From Nocardioides sp. LHD-245 (GTDB lineage Bacteria > Actinomycetota > Actinomycetes > Propionibacteriales > Nocardioidaceae), in the NCBI RefSeq assembly GCF_030929495.1, contig NZ_JAVFWN010000003.1, forward strand, positions 124,001 to 188,000: a DNA stretch of 64,000 nucleotides. The letters run 5' to 3'. Both the position numbers and the translations under genes were made by a program. Below the pieces are notes generated by a model. The model made no database searches and was not told where the DNA came from. It saw only the letters and a program-made list of their open reading frames with translations. Shown one piece after another: positions 37,277 to 45,558 of this stretch. Positions within the stretch are counted from its first letter, which is position 1; the number at the start of each line of letters is the position of its first letter.

Positions 37277-38052
37277 CGGGCCACCGCCGTTCCGAGATAG
37301 GCGTCGATGACGCGCTGGTCGCTGAACACCTCGGCGGGCCGGCCGGCGCAGAGCGGCCTGCCGTACTCGATCACCGAGACCGTCGAGCAGGTGTGGGTCA
37401 CCAGGTCCATGTCGTGCTCCACCAGGACCACGGACAGGCCGTAGCGCTCCGGCAGGGTGCGGATCAGCTCGGCCGCCGCGCGCTTCTCCGCGCTGTTGAG
37501 CCCGGCGGCCGGCTCGTCCAGCAGCAGGATCCGTGGCGACGACGCGAGGGCGCGGGCGATCTCGACCCGGCGCTGCTCGCCGTACGAGAGGCTGCCGGCG
37601 AGGTGGTCGACCCTCGTGCCGAGGCCGAGCGCGTCCAGCACCGCGAGGGCGGTGTCGAACGCGTCCTGCTCGGCCCGGGCGACCCGGGGGCCGCCGAGGA
37701 TGCCGCCGGCGATCCAGCCGCGGGTCTGCGCGTGCATGCCGACGACGACGTTCTCGAGGACGGTCATCCCGCCGAAGAGCCGGATGTTCTGGAAGGTACG
37801 GCGCAGCCCGAGCGCAGCCCGCTGGGCGGCGTTGCGGCGGGTGATGTCCGCGCCGTCGAGCAGGATCGTGCCCTCGTCGGCGCGCAGCGCGCCGCTGAGC
37901 AGGTTGAGCAGCGTCGTTTTGCCGGCGCCGTTGGGCCCGATGATGCCGACGATCCGGCGTTCCGGGACGGCGAAGTCGACACCGTCGACCGCGACCAGCC
38001 CCCCGAAGCGCTTGGCGAGCCCGCGGGCCACGAGCAGGTGCTCGGTGGTCAT
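37273..38052 (-). CDS. Branched-chain amino-acid-type ABC ATPase (LivG-like)
   Basis: The 259-aa ATPase has Walker A GPNGAGKTT, the LivG-type LRRTFQNIRLFGGMTVLENV segment, signature LSYGEQRR, Walker B ILLLDEPAAGLN, and switch VLVEHDMD. It pairs with the LivF-like subunit to power the importer. The start ATG 38052 overlaps the LivM-like stop. Confidence 0.94.
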   Translation of the reverse strand: MTTEHLLVARGLAKRFGGLVAVDGVDFAVPERRIVGIIGPNGAGKTTLLNLLSGALRADEGTILLDGADITRRNAAQRAALGLRRTFQNIRLFGGMTVLENVVVGMHAQTRGWIAGGILGGPRVARAEQDAFDTALAVLDALGLGTRVDHLAGSLSYGEQRRVEIARALASSPRILLLDEPAAGLNSAEKRAAAELIRTLPERYGLSVVLVEHDMDLVTHTCSTVSVIEYGRPLCAGRPAEVFSDQRVIDAYLGTAVAR

Positions 38053-39170
38053 GACCTGCCTCCTCGGTCGGTGGGACGGCGCAGCCGCCGTCGGATCCGG
38101 TTCCCGAGCGTGCCGGGGGCGCGGATGCCGGGACTGCGGGACCCGAACAGGCCCTGCGGCCGCAGGCGCATCACGAGCACCAGGACCAGACCGAAGATGA
38201 GCAGCCGGTACTGGTCGAACTCCCGCAGCAGCTCGGGCATGAGCACCAGCATCAGGGCGCCCGCGAGGGCGCCCCAGACGCTGCCGATGCCGCCGAGCAC
38301 GACCATCGCCAGCACCTTGATGGACTCCGAGAACAGGAAGCTGTCGGGGAACACCGAGCCGTACCAGGCGGCGGTCAGCACGCCCGCCCCGCCGGCCACG
38401 CTGGCGCCGAACACGAAGGCCGACATCTTGGCCCGCACGATGCTGACACCGCACGAGCTGGTCGCGGCCTCGCTCTCGCGCATCGCCCGCCAGGCGCGGC
38501 CGAGCCGCGCGTCGCGGAGGCGGAGCGCGCAGTACATCACCGCGGCGACGTACAGCGTGGCGAGGACGAAGAACTGCATCGTCGGTGTCAGGCCGAAGGC
38601 CCCGAGGAAGACGCCCTCCTTGCCGACCTCCCAGCCGCCGATCGACGGCAGGTCGATGCCGAGCACCCCCTGCGGCCCGTTGGTGATGTTGACCGGCCGG
38701 TCCAGGTTCACGAGCAGGATGAAGACGATCTCCCCGAAGCCGAGCGTCACGATCGCGAGGTAGTCGCCGTGCGTGCGCAGCGCCGGCAGCCCGACCAGGA
38801 CGCCGAGCATCGCGGCGACCAGCATGCCGACCGGCAGCAGGACCCAGAAGTTGAGATGGATGTCGTGCAGGTCGCTCGCCAGCAGTGCGTAGGTGTACGC
38901 GCCGACGCCGAAGAACGCGATGAAGCCCAGGTCGAGCAGGCCGGCGAGACCGACCACGACGTTCAGCCCCATCGCCAGGGCGGCGTAGACGAGCACCAGG
39001 GTCGCGATCCGGACCGAGTAGTCGCTGGGCGCGGCGAGGATGACGAGCAGGCAGACGGCCACGAGGACACCGACCTGCTTGGCGGCGGTACGCCGTGACG
39101 CGGCGTCGGGTGAGGAGGCGCGACGGGCCGGCTCGGTCTCGACCGGCGGGGACGGGGCGAGGGTGGTCAT
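38049..39170 (-). CDS. Branched-chain amino-acid-type ABC permease (LivM-like)
   Basis: The product is about 373 aa with eight or more TM segments. Family motifs are GLNVVVGLAGLLDLGFIAFFGVGAY near residue 70 and VVLGGIGSVWGALAGA toward the C-terminus, followed by RPQGLFG. It has an Ala/Pro-rich N-terminal cytoplasmic extension of about 30 residues. The ATG at 39170 overlaps the LivH-like stop by one base. Confidence 0.93.
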   Translation of the reverse strand: MTTLAPSPPVETEPARRASSPDAASRRTAAKQVGVLVAVCLLVILAAPSDYSVRIATLVLVYAALAMGLNVVVGLAGLLDLGFIAFFGVGAYTYALLASDLHDIHLNFWVLLPVGMLVAAMLGVLVGLPALRTHGDYLAIVTLGFGEIVFILLVNLDRPVNITNGPQGVLGIDLPSIGGWEVGKEGVFLGAFGLTPTMQFFVLATLYVAAVMYCALRLRDARLGRAWRAMRESEAATSSCGVSIVRAKMSAFVFGASVAGGAGVLTAAWYGSVFPDSFLFSESIKVLAMVVLGGIGSVWGALAGALMLVLMPELLREFDQYRLLIFGLVLVLVMRLRPQGLFGSRSPGIRAPGTLGNRIRRRLRRPTDRGGRS

Positions 39171-40108
39171 CACACCCGCTCCAGGGTCTTGCGGCCGAGC
39201 AGGCCGGCGGGCCGGATGGCGAGCACCAGGACGAGCAGCGCGAACGCGATGAGGTCCTTGTAGGCCGCCGACATGAAGGTGGCCGCGAAGGCTTCGGTGA
39301 CGCCGAGCACGAGGCCGCCGGCCATCGCGCCCCGGATGCTGCCGATACCGCCCAGCACCGCGGCGGCGAAGGCCTTGATCCCGGCGCTGAAGCCCATCGT
39401 GTAGTCGATCTGCGTGTAGTAGAGCGCCACGAGGCACCCAGCCGCACCGGCCAGCCCGGAGCCGATGAGGAAGGTCCGGGTGATCACCCCCGAGACGTTG
39501 ATGCCCATCAGACCCGCGACCTCCGGGTCCTGGGCGGTGGCCCGCATCGAGCGACCGAGCGAGCTGCGCGTGACCAGTGCGCCGAGAGCGAGCATCAGCA
39601 CGATGCTCACGCCGAACACCAGCCCCGCGGTGTGGCTGATCCGCACGCCGAGCACGTCCCAGCCGCCGGCCGGGACGACCTCGCCCGCGGCCACGAACTG
39701 CGGGCGGGAGTCGCCCTGGAAGCGCACCTGCAGGAGCATCACGATGTTCTGCAGGATGAGGCTGACGCCGATCGCGCTGATCAGCGGAGCGAGGCGGCTG
39801 CTCCGGCGCAGGGGCCGGTAGGCCAGTCGTTCGACGGCCACCCCGAGCGCGCCGCTGGCCACCATCGCGGCCAGCAGCATGAGCAGGAGCAGCACCGGTC
39901 CCCAGGACACCACTCCGCCGATGCCCGTCAGAGCGGTCAGGGTGAGCAGGGAGGCGAACGCGCCGACCATGAACACCTCGCCGTGCGAGAAGTTGATGAA
40001 CTCGAGCACGCCGTAGACCATCGAGTAGCCGAGCGCGATCATCGCGTAGACGGAGCCGAGGGCCAGCCCGTAGACCAGCTGCTGTGGCAGTGATTCGAGG
40101 ACGTCCAT
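39170..40108 (-). CDS. Branched-chain amino-acid-type ABC permease (LivH-like)
   Basis: The 312-aa permease with about eight TM segments has GLALGSVYAMIALGYSMVYGV and EFINFSHGEVFMVGAFA at the N-terminus, and AAAVLGGIGSIRGAMAGG toward the end; all are LivH hallmarks. Start ATG 40108 overlaps the binding-protein stop (TGATG). Confidence 0.93.
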   Translation of the reverse strand: MDVLESLPQQLVYGLALGSVYAMIALGYSMVYGVLEFINFSHGEVFMVGAFASLLTLTALTGIGGVVSWGPVLLLLMLLAAMVASGALGVAVERLAYRPLRRSSRLAPLISAIGVSLILQNIVMLLQVRFQGDSRPQFVAAGEVVPAGGWDVLGVRISHTAGLVFGVSIVLMLALGALVTRSSLGRSMRATAQDPEVAGLMGINVSGVITRTFLIGSGLAGAAGCLVALYYTQIDYTMGFSAGIKAFAAAVLGGIGSIRGAMAGGLVLGVTEAFAATFMSAAYKDLIAFALLVLVLAIRPAGLLGRKTLERV

Positions 40109-41319
40109 CAGCGGAACTCGTCCGGGTTGAGGACGGCGGCCTCGTCGAACGCGCCGTCGGCCACCGTGAAGATGTGGACCTGAGCGTTGGCGTTGTCGCC
40201 CTGGTCGTCGAACTCGATCGGGGCACCGCCCTCGACGGGTTCGTAGGTGATGGCGCCGATGGCGTCCACGACGGCGTCGCGGCTCAGGTCGTCGACGTCG
40301 GCGAGTGCCTGGAGCACCAGCCGGGCGGCGTTGTACTCCAGCAGGCCGTAGCCGGACGGCTGGCCGTAGTCGGCGCGGTAGGCGTCGAGGAACGCCTGGG
40401 CGTCGTCGGTCGGGTTGCCGGCGCTGGCGGTGAGGAGCGTGCCCTCGACCGCCGTGCCGCCCTTGAGCAGGTCGGGGTCGTAGAGCCCGTCGCCCCCGGC
40501 GAGCAGTACGTCGAGGCCGACCTCCCGCGCCTGCTGCGCAAGGAGCGCGGCATCGGCGGGATAGCCGCCGAAGTAGATCACCTGGGTCTCGTCGGGGAAG
40601 GAGCCGAGGACCGCTCGGAAGTCCTTGTCGCCTGCCTTGATGGCTGCCGACTTGATGATGTCGAGGCCGGCCTGCTCCGCCTTGGCCGTGAACTGGTCGA
40701 CCAGCCCGACGCCGTAGCTGGACTGGTCGTCGATGGTGCCGATCCGGGTGAGGTCGGTCTTCGTCGCGAGGTACGTCGCGAGCGCGGGGCCCATGTAGTC
40801 GTCGCGCGCGCCGATCCGGAAGATGTTCTCTAGGCCTCGGCTGGTGACCTCGGGGTTGGAGCTCAGCGGAGAGACCTGGGCCAGGCCGCACCGCTGGTAG
40901 ACGTCGGAGGCGGGGATGGTGACGCCGCTGTTGTAGTGGCCGATCACCGCCACGACCGCGTCGTCGTCGCAGAACTTCTGGGCGACGGACTGACCGGTCT
41001 GGGGCTCGCCCTGGTCGTCGCCCTCGAGCACCTTGACCTTGCGCCCGTCGATCCCGCCGGACTCGTTGATCTCGGCGACCGCGATCTTGACGGCGTTGAC
41101 CGTCTCCCGGCCGGCCCGGGCGTAGGGGCCCGACAGCGGGACGCCGACGCCGATGGCGAGGTCGCCGTCCGCGACGCCGGTCGTCGTGTCGCGGCTCGCG
41201 CAGGCCGTGCCGGCGAGGGCGACGGCGGCCACCGCGAGCCCGACGCCCGCGAGTCGCCGGCGGTGGCGGTGGCGGGGGTGAGTGGTGGCCCGAGATCCCG
41301 TGCCGGTGTTCGCGACCAT
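40108..41319 (-). CDS. Branched-chain amino-acid-type substrate-binding lipoprotein (LivK-like)
   Basis: The 403-aa Peripla_BP_6 protein begins with a His/Arg-rich n-region, a hydrophobic core and lipobox AGTAC. The mature part shows GVGVPLSGPYARAGRETVNAVK and the two-lobed fold (VIGHYNSGVTIPASDVYQ; GGYPADAALLAQQARE). It heads the seven-gene operon. AGGAGG precedes the ATG. As an acyl-CoA ligase and hydratase follow, the ligand is more likely an aromatic or aliphatic carboxylate than an amino acid (inference). Confidence 0.92.
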   Translation of the reverse strand: MVANTGTGSRATTHPRHRHRRRLAGVGLAVAAVALAGTACASRDTTTGVADGDLAIGVGVPLSGPYARAGRETVNAVKIAVAEINESGGIDGRKVKVLEGDDQGEPQTGQSVAQKFCDDDAVVAVIGHYNSGVTIPASDVYQRCGLAQVSPLSSNPEVTSRGLENIFRIGARDDYMGPALATYLATKTDLTRIGTIDDQSSYGVGLVDQFTAKAEQAGLDIIKSAAIKAGDKDFRAVLGSFPDETQVIYFGGYPADAALLAQQAREVGLDVLLAGGDGLYDPDLLKGGTAVEGTLLTASAGNPTDDAQAFLDAYRADYGQPSGYGLLEYNAARLVLQALADVDDLSRDAVVDAIGAITYEPVEGGAPIEFDDQGDNANAQVHIFTVADGAFDEAAVLNPDEFR

Positions 41320-41352
41320 GCTGCGCCTCCTGAGGTGGTGCTTACTAGGTGT

Positions 41353-41367
41353 ACTGGTAGGACCAGT
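41353..41367. promoter_or_regulatory. FadR/GntR-type operator candidate
   Basis: ACTGGTAGGACCAGT is a perfect 6+3+6 palindrome containing TGGT-N3-ACCA, the core of sites known for FadR-subfamily GntR regulators such as FadR and PdhR. It sits between the divergent Liv operon and the thioesterase-HAD-GntR operon, the last gene of which encodes such a regulator. Confidence 0.7.
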
Positions 41368-41451
41368 GTGCTAGAGTGAAGAGCAGGAAAGTGATCCATG
41401 TCAAGCGCCCGTGGGAAATTCGCCCGGGCGACGACCTGCGAGAGGACCGCG

Positions 41452-41850
41452 ATGAACGACCCCACCCCCGCCGCGCGCACGGCGACGCTCACCCGGGAGG
41501 TGAGCGCCGCCGACACCGCGCGCGCCTTCGGCCCCGACTTCCCCGAGGCCGCCGCCACGCCGTTCGTCCTCGGGCTCGCCGAGGTCGCCTGTCACGAGGC
41601 GATCGCCGCCGAGCTGGCCGACGGGCAGATCACCGTCGGCGTGGCCGCGACGGTGAGCCACCGGGCGCCGACGCCGGTGGGGGAGACGCTGACCGCGGTG
41701 GCGAGCGAGATCGCCCGGGAGGGCCGGCGCCTGCGGTTCCGGGTGGTTCTCAGCGACGCCCTGGGCGAGTGCGCGGTGGTCGAGCACGAGCGGGCGATCG
41801 TCGACGCGCGGCAGATCGCCGACCGACTCCGGGATCGGACGCGGCGATGA
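41452..41850 (+). CDS. FlK-like hotdog acyl-CoA thioesterase
   Basis: The 132-aa hotdog protein resembles fluoroacetyl-CoA thioesterase FlK. Thr36 (ATPFVLGL), Glu44 (LAEVAC) and His70 (VSHRAPTP) match the FlK triad Thr42/Glu50/His76 with identical spacings (8 and 26 residues); the central helix and EGRRLRFRV strand also agree. The wider family hydrolyses assorted acyl-CoAs, so fluoroacetyl-CoA is only one option. ATG 41452 has GAGAGGA upstream; ATG 41398 would add 18 unconserved residues. The HAD gene overlaps its stop. Confidence 0.75.
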   Translation: MNDPTPAARTATLTREVSAADTARAFGPDFPEAAATPFVLGLAEVACHEAIAAELADGQITVGVAATVSHRAPTPVGETLTAVASEIAREGRRLRFRVVLSDALGECAVVEHERAIVDARQIADRLRDRTRR

Positions 41851-42521
41851 CGACCGAGCGCGGCTGGCTGACATTCGACTGCTACGGCACCCTGGTCGAC
41901 TGGCGCACCGGCATGGAGGACGCCCTGGCCCGGGTCGACCCGGCCCGGGTCGCCGACCTGCTCGCCGGCTACCACCGCGCGGAGCCGGGGCTGCAGCAGC
42001 GGCGTCCGCTGCTGAGCTATCGCGAGGTGCTGCGCGACGGGCTGCTGGCGTCCGCGCGGGAGCTCGGGGTCGACGTACCGGACGGGTTGGGCACGGTGCT
42101 CGCCGACACGATGCCGACCTGGCAGCCGTTCGCCGAGACGGCCGGTGTGCTGCGGGCACTGCGGGCCGCCGGCTGGCGCCTGGCCATCCTCTCGAACGTC
42201 GACAACGACGTCATCGCGCAGACGCTCGACCTGCTCGGCGCGCCGATCGACGTCGTGGTCACGGCCGAGGACGTCGGCTCCTACAAGCCCGACCTCGGCC
42301 ACTTCGAGGAGTTCCGGCGTCGCGCGCTGCCGGCCGACGGCCGTTGGATCCATGTGGCCTGCAGCTGGTTCCACGACGTCCTCCCGGCGGGCCGGGCCGG
42401 AGTACCGTCGGTGTTCGTCGACCGCGAGCGCGAGGGCCGGGACCCGGCGCAGGTCGTCGGGGTCCTCCCGGATCTCACCGGGTTGCCGGATACGCTCGCC
42501 TCGCTCGACCTTCCGAACTAG
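41847..42521 (+). CDS. HAD-superfamily hydrolase, haloacid dehalogenase type II-like
   Basis: The 224-aa protein has motif I FDCYGTLVDW (nucleophile Asp), motif II LSNVDND, motif III Lys in GSYKPD and motif IV around HVACSWFHDV. These and the length fit L-2-haloacid dehalogenases and related HAD phosphatases; the active-site detail cannot separate the two. The ATG overlaps the thioesterase stop (ATGA), so both are made together. Next to a FlK-like thioesterase this raises, but does not prove, a haloacid-handling role. Confidence 0.82.
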   Translation: MTTERGWLTFDCYGTLVDWRTGMEDALARVDPARVADLLAGYHRAEPGLQQRRPLLSYREVLRDGLLASARELGVDVPDGLGTVLADTMPTWQPFAETAGVLRALRAAGWRLAILSNVDNDVIAQTLDLLGAPIDVVVTAEDVGSYKPDLGHFEEFRRRALPADGRWIHVACSWFHDVLPAGRAGVPSVFVDREREGRDPAQVVGVLPDLTGLPDTLASLDLPN

Positions 42522-42545
42522 CCGCGATCCCGAGGAGTCCAGGCG

Positions 42546-43325
42546 GTGACAAGCTCCCGCGACGAGGCCCGGCCTCAGTTCACCAGCGTCACCCCGGTGC
42601 GCGCCTACGAGAGCGTCGTGGCGCAGATCGAGGACGCGGTGTTCACCGGCCAGCTCGTGCCCGGTGATCGGCTGCCCTCCGAGCGTGACCTGATGGCGCA
42701 GTTCGGCGTCTCGCGCGGCACCGTCCGCGAGGCGCTGCGGGTCCTGGAGAGCGGCGGCCTGATCCGGTCGCGTCCCGGCGACCCGGGCGGCGCCACGGTC
42801 CAGGCGAACTCCTCGGCGCGGCTGGCGAAGGCGCTGACGACCTTCGTCAAGCTCGGTCAGATCGGCGTCGGCGAGCTGATCGAGTTCCGGATGGTGGTCG
42901 AGGGCAGCGCCGTGCGCCTGGCGGCCGAGCTGCACGACGAGGCCGCGCTGGGGGCGATGGAGGAGGCGTTCGCCCGGATGGAGGAGGCGGCCGGCGTCTC
43001 CTACGAGGCGTTCTCCGCGGCCGACGTCGCCTTCCACCTCGCTGTCGCGTCGTGCTCGAGCAATTCGCTCTTCAGCGCCTGCAGCGAGTTCGCGCGGGAC
43101 ACGGTGCTGGCGCTGACCACCGAGAACCTCAAAGAGTCCGGGGACCCGTCGGAGCGGATCCAGGAGACGCTGCGGCGCCACGGCGCCTACCTGCAGGCGA
43201 TCCGCGACCGGGACGGCCGGACTGCCGAGGCTTTGGCCCGCCAGGACCTCGTCGACTACTACGGGCCGCACCTGAGCCCGGACGAGCGGGCCCGGATCCG
43301 GCTGCTCCTGCTGCCGGTCGGCTAG
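42546..43325 (+). CDS. FadR-type GntR regulator (FCD domain)
   Basis: The 259-aa protein has an N-terminal GntR winged helix (RLPSERDLMAQFGVSRGTVREALRVLESGGLI) and a C-terminal all-helical FCD ligand domain (EFRMVVEGSAVRLAAE; ADVAFHLAVASCSSN with metal-binding Asp/His). GTG 42546 has AGGAG 9 bases upstream. It probably binds the TGGT-N3-ACCA palindrome at 41353-41367 and so controls both its own operon and the divergent Liv/CoA-ligase operon. Confidence 0.92.
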   Translation: MTSSRDEARPQFTSVTPVRAYESVVAQIEDAVFTGQLVPGDRLPSERDLMAQFGVSRGTVREALRVLESGGLIRSRPGDPGGATVQANSSARLAKALTTFVKLGQIGVGELIEFRMVVEGSAVRLAAELHDEAALGAMEEAFARMEEAAGVSYEAFSAADVAFHLAVASCSSNSLFSACSEFARDTVLALTTENLKESGDPSERIQETLRRHGAYLQAIRDRDGRTAEALARQDLVDYYGPHLSPDERARIRLLLLPVG

Positions 43326-43453
43326 GACACGATCTCGTCCCGAGGCGCGGCGCTCCGGGCGCCGTACCGGCGGGCCATCCCCGACCAAAGTCGGACGGAA
43401 CCGGTCCGTCGGAGGATGTGCGCGGTCGGCTCCCCTCCTACCGTGGAGGCATC

Positions 43454-44176
43454 ATGAGCAACAAGCCCCCGGTGCAGGTGTGGGAGGGAGTCGTCGAGGG
43501 ACGTCACCACCGCGTCGAGATGAGCGGCGGACTGATACCTCTCATCTCCTGGACCATCGACGACGAGCCCGTGGCGACCAAGAAGGTCACCGACGCCAAG
43601 GTCATGCTCGCCGAGCCGCACGAGCGTGAGGGCGCCGCGGTGCGGCTCGTCGTACGGACCACCCGGCTCTCGACCCGGCCCCGGCGGGCGACCGTGCTGG
43701 GGCCGGAGGAGCTGATCGGCGGGATCGACCTCACACCGGCGCCGGGCTCTCCGGTCGCGGTCCACCACGACAAGGTGCTCGCGCATCCGCGCCGCTACAC
43801 CGCGATCACCACGTTGGGCGCCGCCGCCGGCGTCATCGTCCCGATCGTGGTCATCGCCCTGCTGGCCCGCCTCGCGACGAAGATCCCCTGGCCGGACATC
43901 CCGTGGCCCGACATCGACCTGCCGAGCATCCCCTGGCCGAGCATCGACCTGCCGAGCATCCCGTGGCCGAGCGTCGACCTGCCGGACGTCACGGTGCCGG
44001 GCTGGGTCGAGTTCGTCCTCGACAACGCCCAGTACGTCGTACCGGTGGTGGTCGCCTTCGTCGTCGCCCGCGCCGAGATCCGTCGGCGCCGAGGGCAGCA
44101 GCTGCCGGCCGAGGAGCGGGCGAGGACCGGCGACGGGAGTGACGAGGTCCGCGACGAGGTCCGCGACGAGGGGTGA
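43454..44176 (+). CDS. Membrane protein with tandem IPWPSIDLPS repeats between two TM helices
   Basis: The 240-aa product is not of a family I recognise. Residues 1-115 are soluble and beta-rich (VQVWEGVVEGRHHRVEMSGG; PRRATVLGPEE). TM helices are at about 118-140 and 186-206. Between them, residues 144-183 consist of near-repeats of IPWPSIDLPS, probably forming an extended Pro/Trp-rich spacer outside the membrane. The C-terminus is charged, with VRDEVRDEG. A TACCGT box ends 9 bases before the ATG, and the GGAGGC is near the start. It stands alone, just before two small cysteine-rich genes on the other strand. Confidence 0.7.
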   Translation: MSNKPPVQVWEGVVEGRHHRVEMSGGLIPLISWTIDDEPVATKKVTDAKVMLAEPHEREGAAVRLVVRTTRLSTRPRRATVLGPEELIGGIDLTPAPGSPVAVHHDKVLAHPRRYTAITTLGAAAGVIVPIVVIALLARLATKIPWPDIPWPDIDLPSIPWPSIDLPSIPWPSVDLPDVTVPGWVEFVLDNAQYVVPVVVAFVVARAEIRRRRGQQLPAEERARTGDGSDEVRDEVRDEG

Positions 44177-44198
44177 TCCGCGGAGCCCCGCGATCGTC

Positions 44199-44354
44199 TC
44201 AGGCGGCCAGGGCGGCGGAGCCCGGCAGCACCGTCGGCGCGCAGTCGCAACTGTCGCTGCACGCGAGGAAGGTGTGCACGGCGTGGCCGCACGCGGGGCA
44301 CGGCAGGTCGTGGCTGAGGTGCTGGTGCTGGGTGCTCGGGGTGGTGGTCCACAT
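44199..44354 (-). CDS. Cysteine-rich small protein A (51 aa)
   Basis: The reading frame begins at ATG 44354 behind a strong ribosome site (AAGGAG, 7-8 bases upstream) and ends at 44199. Key residues are HDLPCPACGHAVHTFLACS with Cys19, 22, 32, 36 and 38, then CAPTV and GSAALAA. The CxxC plus CxxxCxC set could hold zinc. It is a clear paralogue of the 46-aa protein encoded 108 bases upstream on the same strand (44463-44603). No known family is recognised and there are no modification genes beside it, so calling it a RiPP precursor would be speculation. Conservation of frame, ribosome site and Cys pattern in both copies supports it as real. Confidence 0.7.
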   Translation of the reverse strand: MWTTTPSTQHQHLSHDLPCPACGHAVHTFLACSDSCDCAPTVLPGSAALAA

Positions 44355-44462
44355 GGCCGCGTCTCCTTCGTGATCGGTGCCTGCTTCTACAAGGACGACG
44401 AAGCCGGGCGTACGGATACGACACGGTGGACGCGGGAACCTTGCGGAAATCCCGGAAGCCGG

Positions 44463-44603
44463 TCAGGCGACGGCGAAGGCGGCGGACCCGGGCATCACGG
44501 TCGGGGCGCAGGCGCAGGTGTCGCTGCACGCGAGGAAGGGGTGCGCCGCGTGCCCGCAGGCGAGGCAGGGCAGGTCGTGGCTGAGGTGCTCGGCGCGGTC
44601 CAT
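44463..44603 (-). CDS. Cysteine-rich small protein B (46 aa)
   Basis: ATG 44603 follows GAGGAGGGG and the frame runs to a stop at 44463. It shares with protein A the blocks HLSHDLPC, ACGHA, HxFLACSD, CAPTV and PGSAA; Cys residues are at 13, 16, 26, 30 and 32 with the same spacing as in A. The N-terminus (MDRAE) and last residues differ. The two genes look like a tandem duplication that kept the metal-binding-like core. Function unknown; a small zinc-ribbon-like or metal-carrying protein is the simplest guess. Confidence 0.7.
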   Translation of the reverse strand: MDRAEHLSHDLPCLACGHAAHPFLACSDTCACAPTVMPGSAAFAVA

Positions 44604-44749
44604 GGTGGCCCCTCCTCTCGGCTCGTTCGGCGCGGTGCTGCGACGGTCCGACCAGGATGACCCGATCGCGACTCCCGACTCATCGGCCGTTCGGGCCCGA
44701 ACCGGGATGGTCCGGACGGACCAGGGTGTGACCCGACCGGGCCAAGGGC

Positions 44750-45556
44750 TCAGCGGCCGCGGGGGCCGTAGACCGCGTCGGCCTTCTTGAACGCGGCCTC
44801 GCGGGCCGCCTTCGTGTTGCGCGCGGCGAGGAGGTAGGCCTGCTCGATCCGCTCGCGAGCGAAGGTACGACGGGGGGAGGACGTCCACGTGTCGTTGAAG
44901 AGGCGCTTGGCGGCGGCGAGGGCGTCGGGCGAGCGACGGGAGAGCTCCTCAGCCAGGCGGAGGGCACCGGAGACCGGGTCGTTGTCGAGCCGGGTGACGA
45001 GGCCGAGCTCGTGGGCGCGGGAGCCGTCGACGACCTCGGCGGTCATGGTGAGGAGCTTGGCCTGGTCGATGCCGACGAGCTCCTTGAGGGCCTGGACGCC
45101 GGACATGTCGGGGATCAGGCCCCACTTGCCCTCGAGCACCGACCAGCGCGAGTCGGGGGTGGCGATCCGAAAGTCCGCGGCGAGCGCGATCTGGAGGCCG
45201 CCGCCGAGGCAGTGCCCGTGGACCGCCGCGATCACGGGGACCGGAATCCGCCGGAAGGCCCACGGGGCCTCCTGGAAGGTGTTGGTGCCTCGCAGCGGCC
45301 GGGGGACGAACGCCTTGGCGATCCCCGCCGGGTTGCGCATCACCGACGCGAAGTCGAGGCCGGCGCAGAACGCGTCCCCCTCGCCGCTGACGACGACCGC
45401 GCGCAGCGTCTTGTCGCGCCGCAGGTCGTGTGCCGTCGTGACGAGGTCCTCGAGGATGTCGAGCGTCAGCGCGTTGAGCTTGTCGGGACGGTCCAGCCGG
45501 ACGTGGGCGATGCCGTCGGTGAGGGTGCAGCTGACCTGGCCGTCGCGGGTGCTCAT
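44750..45556 (-). CDS. Enoyl-CoA hydratase/isomerase family protein (crotonase)
   Basis: The product is about 268 aa: VRLDRPDKLNALTLDIL, oxyanion segment DAFCAGLDFASVM and AAVHGHCLGGGLQIALAADFRI, then LEGKWGLIPDMSG with Asp in the position of the isomerase acid. This pattern fits enoyl-CoA isomerases or hydratases of fatty-acid metabolism. ATG 45556 (MSTRDGQ) is chosen over ATG 45619 because the region between them is a large inverted repeat that looks regulatory. It is likely monocistronic. Confidence 0.88.
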   Translation of the reverse strand: MSTRDGQVSCTLTDGIAHVRLDRPDKLNALTLDILEDLVTTAHDLRRDKTLRAVVVSGEGDAFCAGLDFASVMRNPAGIAKAFVPRPLRGTNTFQEAPWAFRRIPVPVIAAVHGHCLGGGLQIALAADFRIATPDSRWSVLEGKWGLIPDMSGVQALKELVGIDQAKLLTMTAEVVDGSRAHELGLVTRLDNDPVSGALRLAEELSRRSPDALAAAKRLFNDTWTSSPRRTFARERIEQAYLLAARNTKAAREAAFKKADAVYGPRGR

Positions 45557-45558
45557 GG

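Noticed and set aside
44199-44603. Calling the cysteine-rich pair a lanthipeptide or other RiPP precursor
   Set aside because: No modification enzyme, peptidase or dedicated exporter is adjacent, and the Cys/His spacing fits metal binding equally well.
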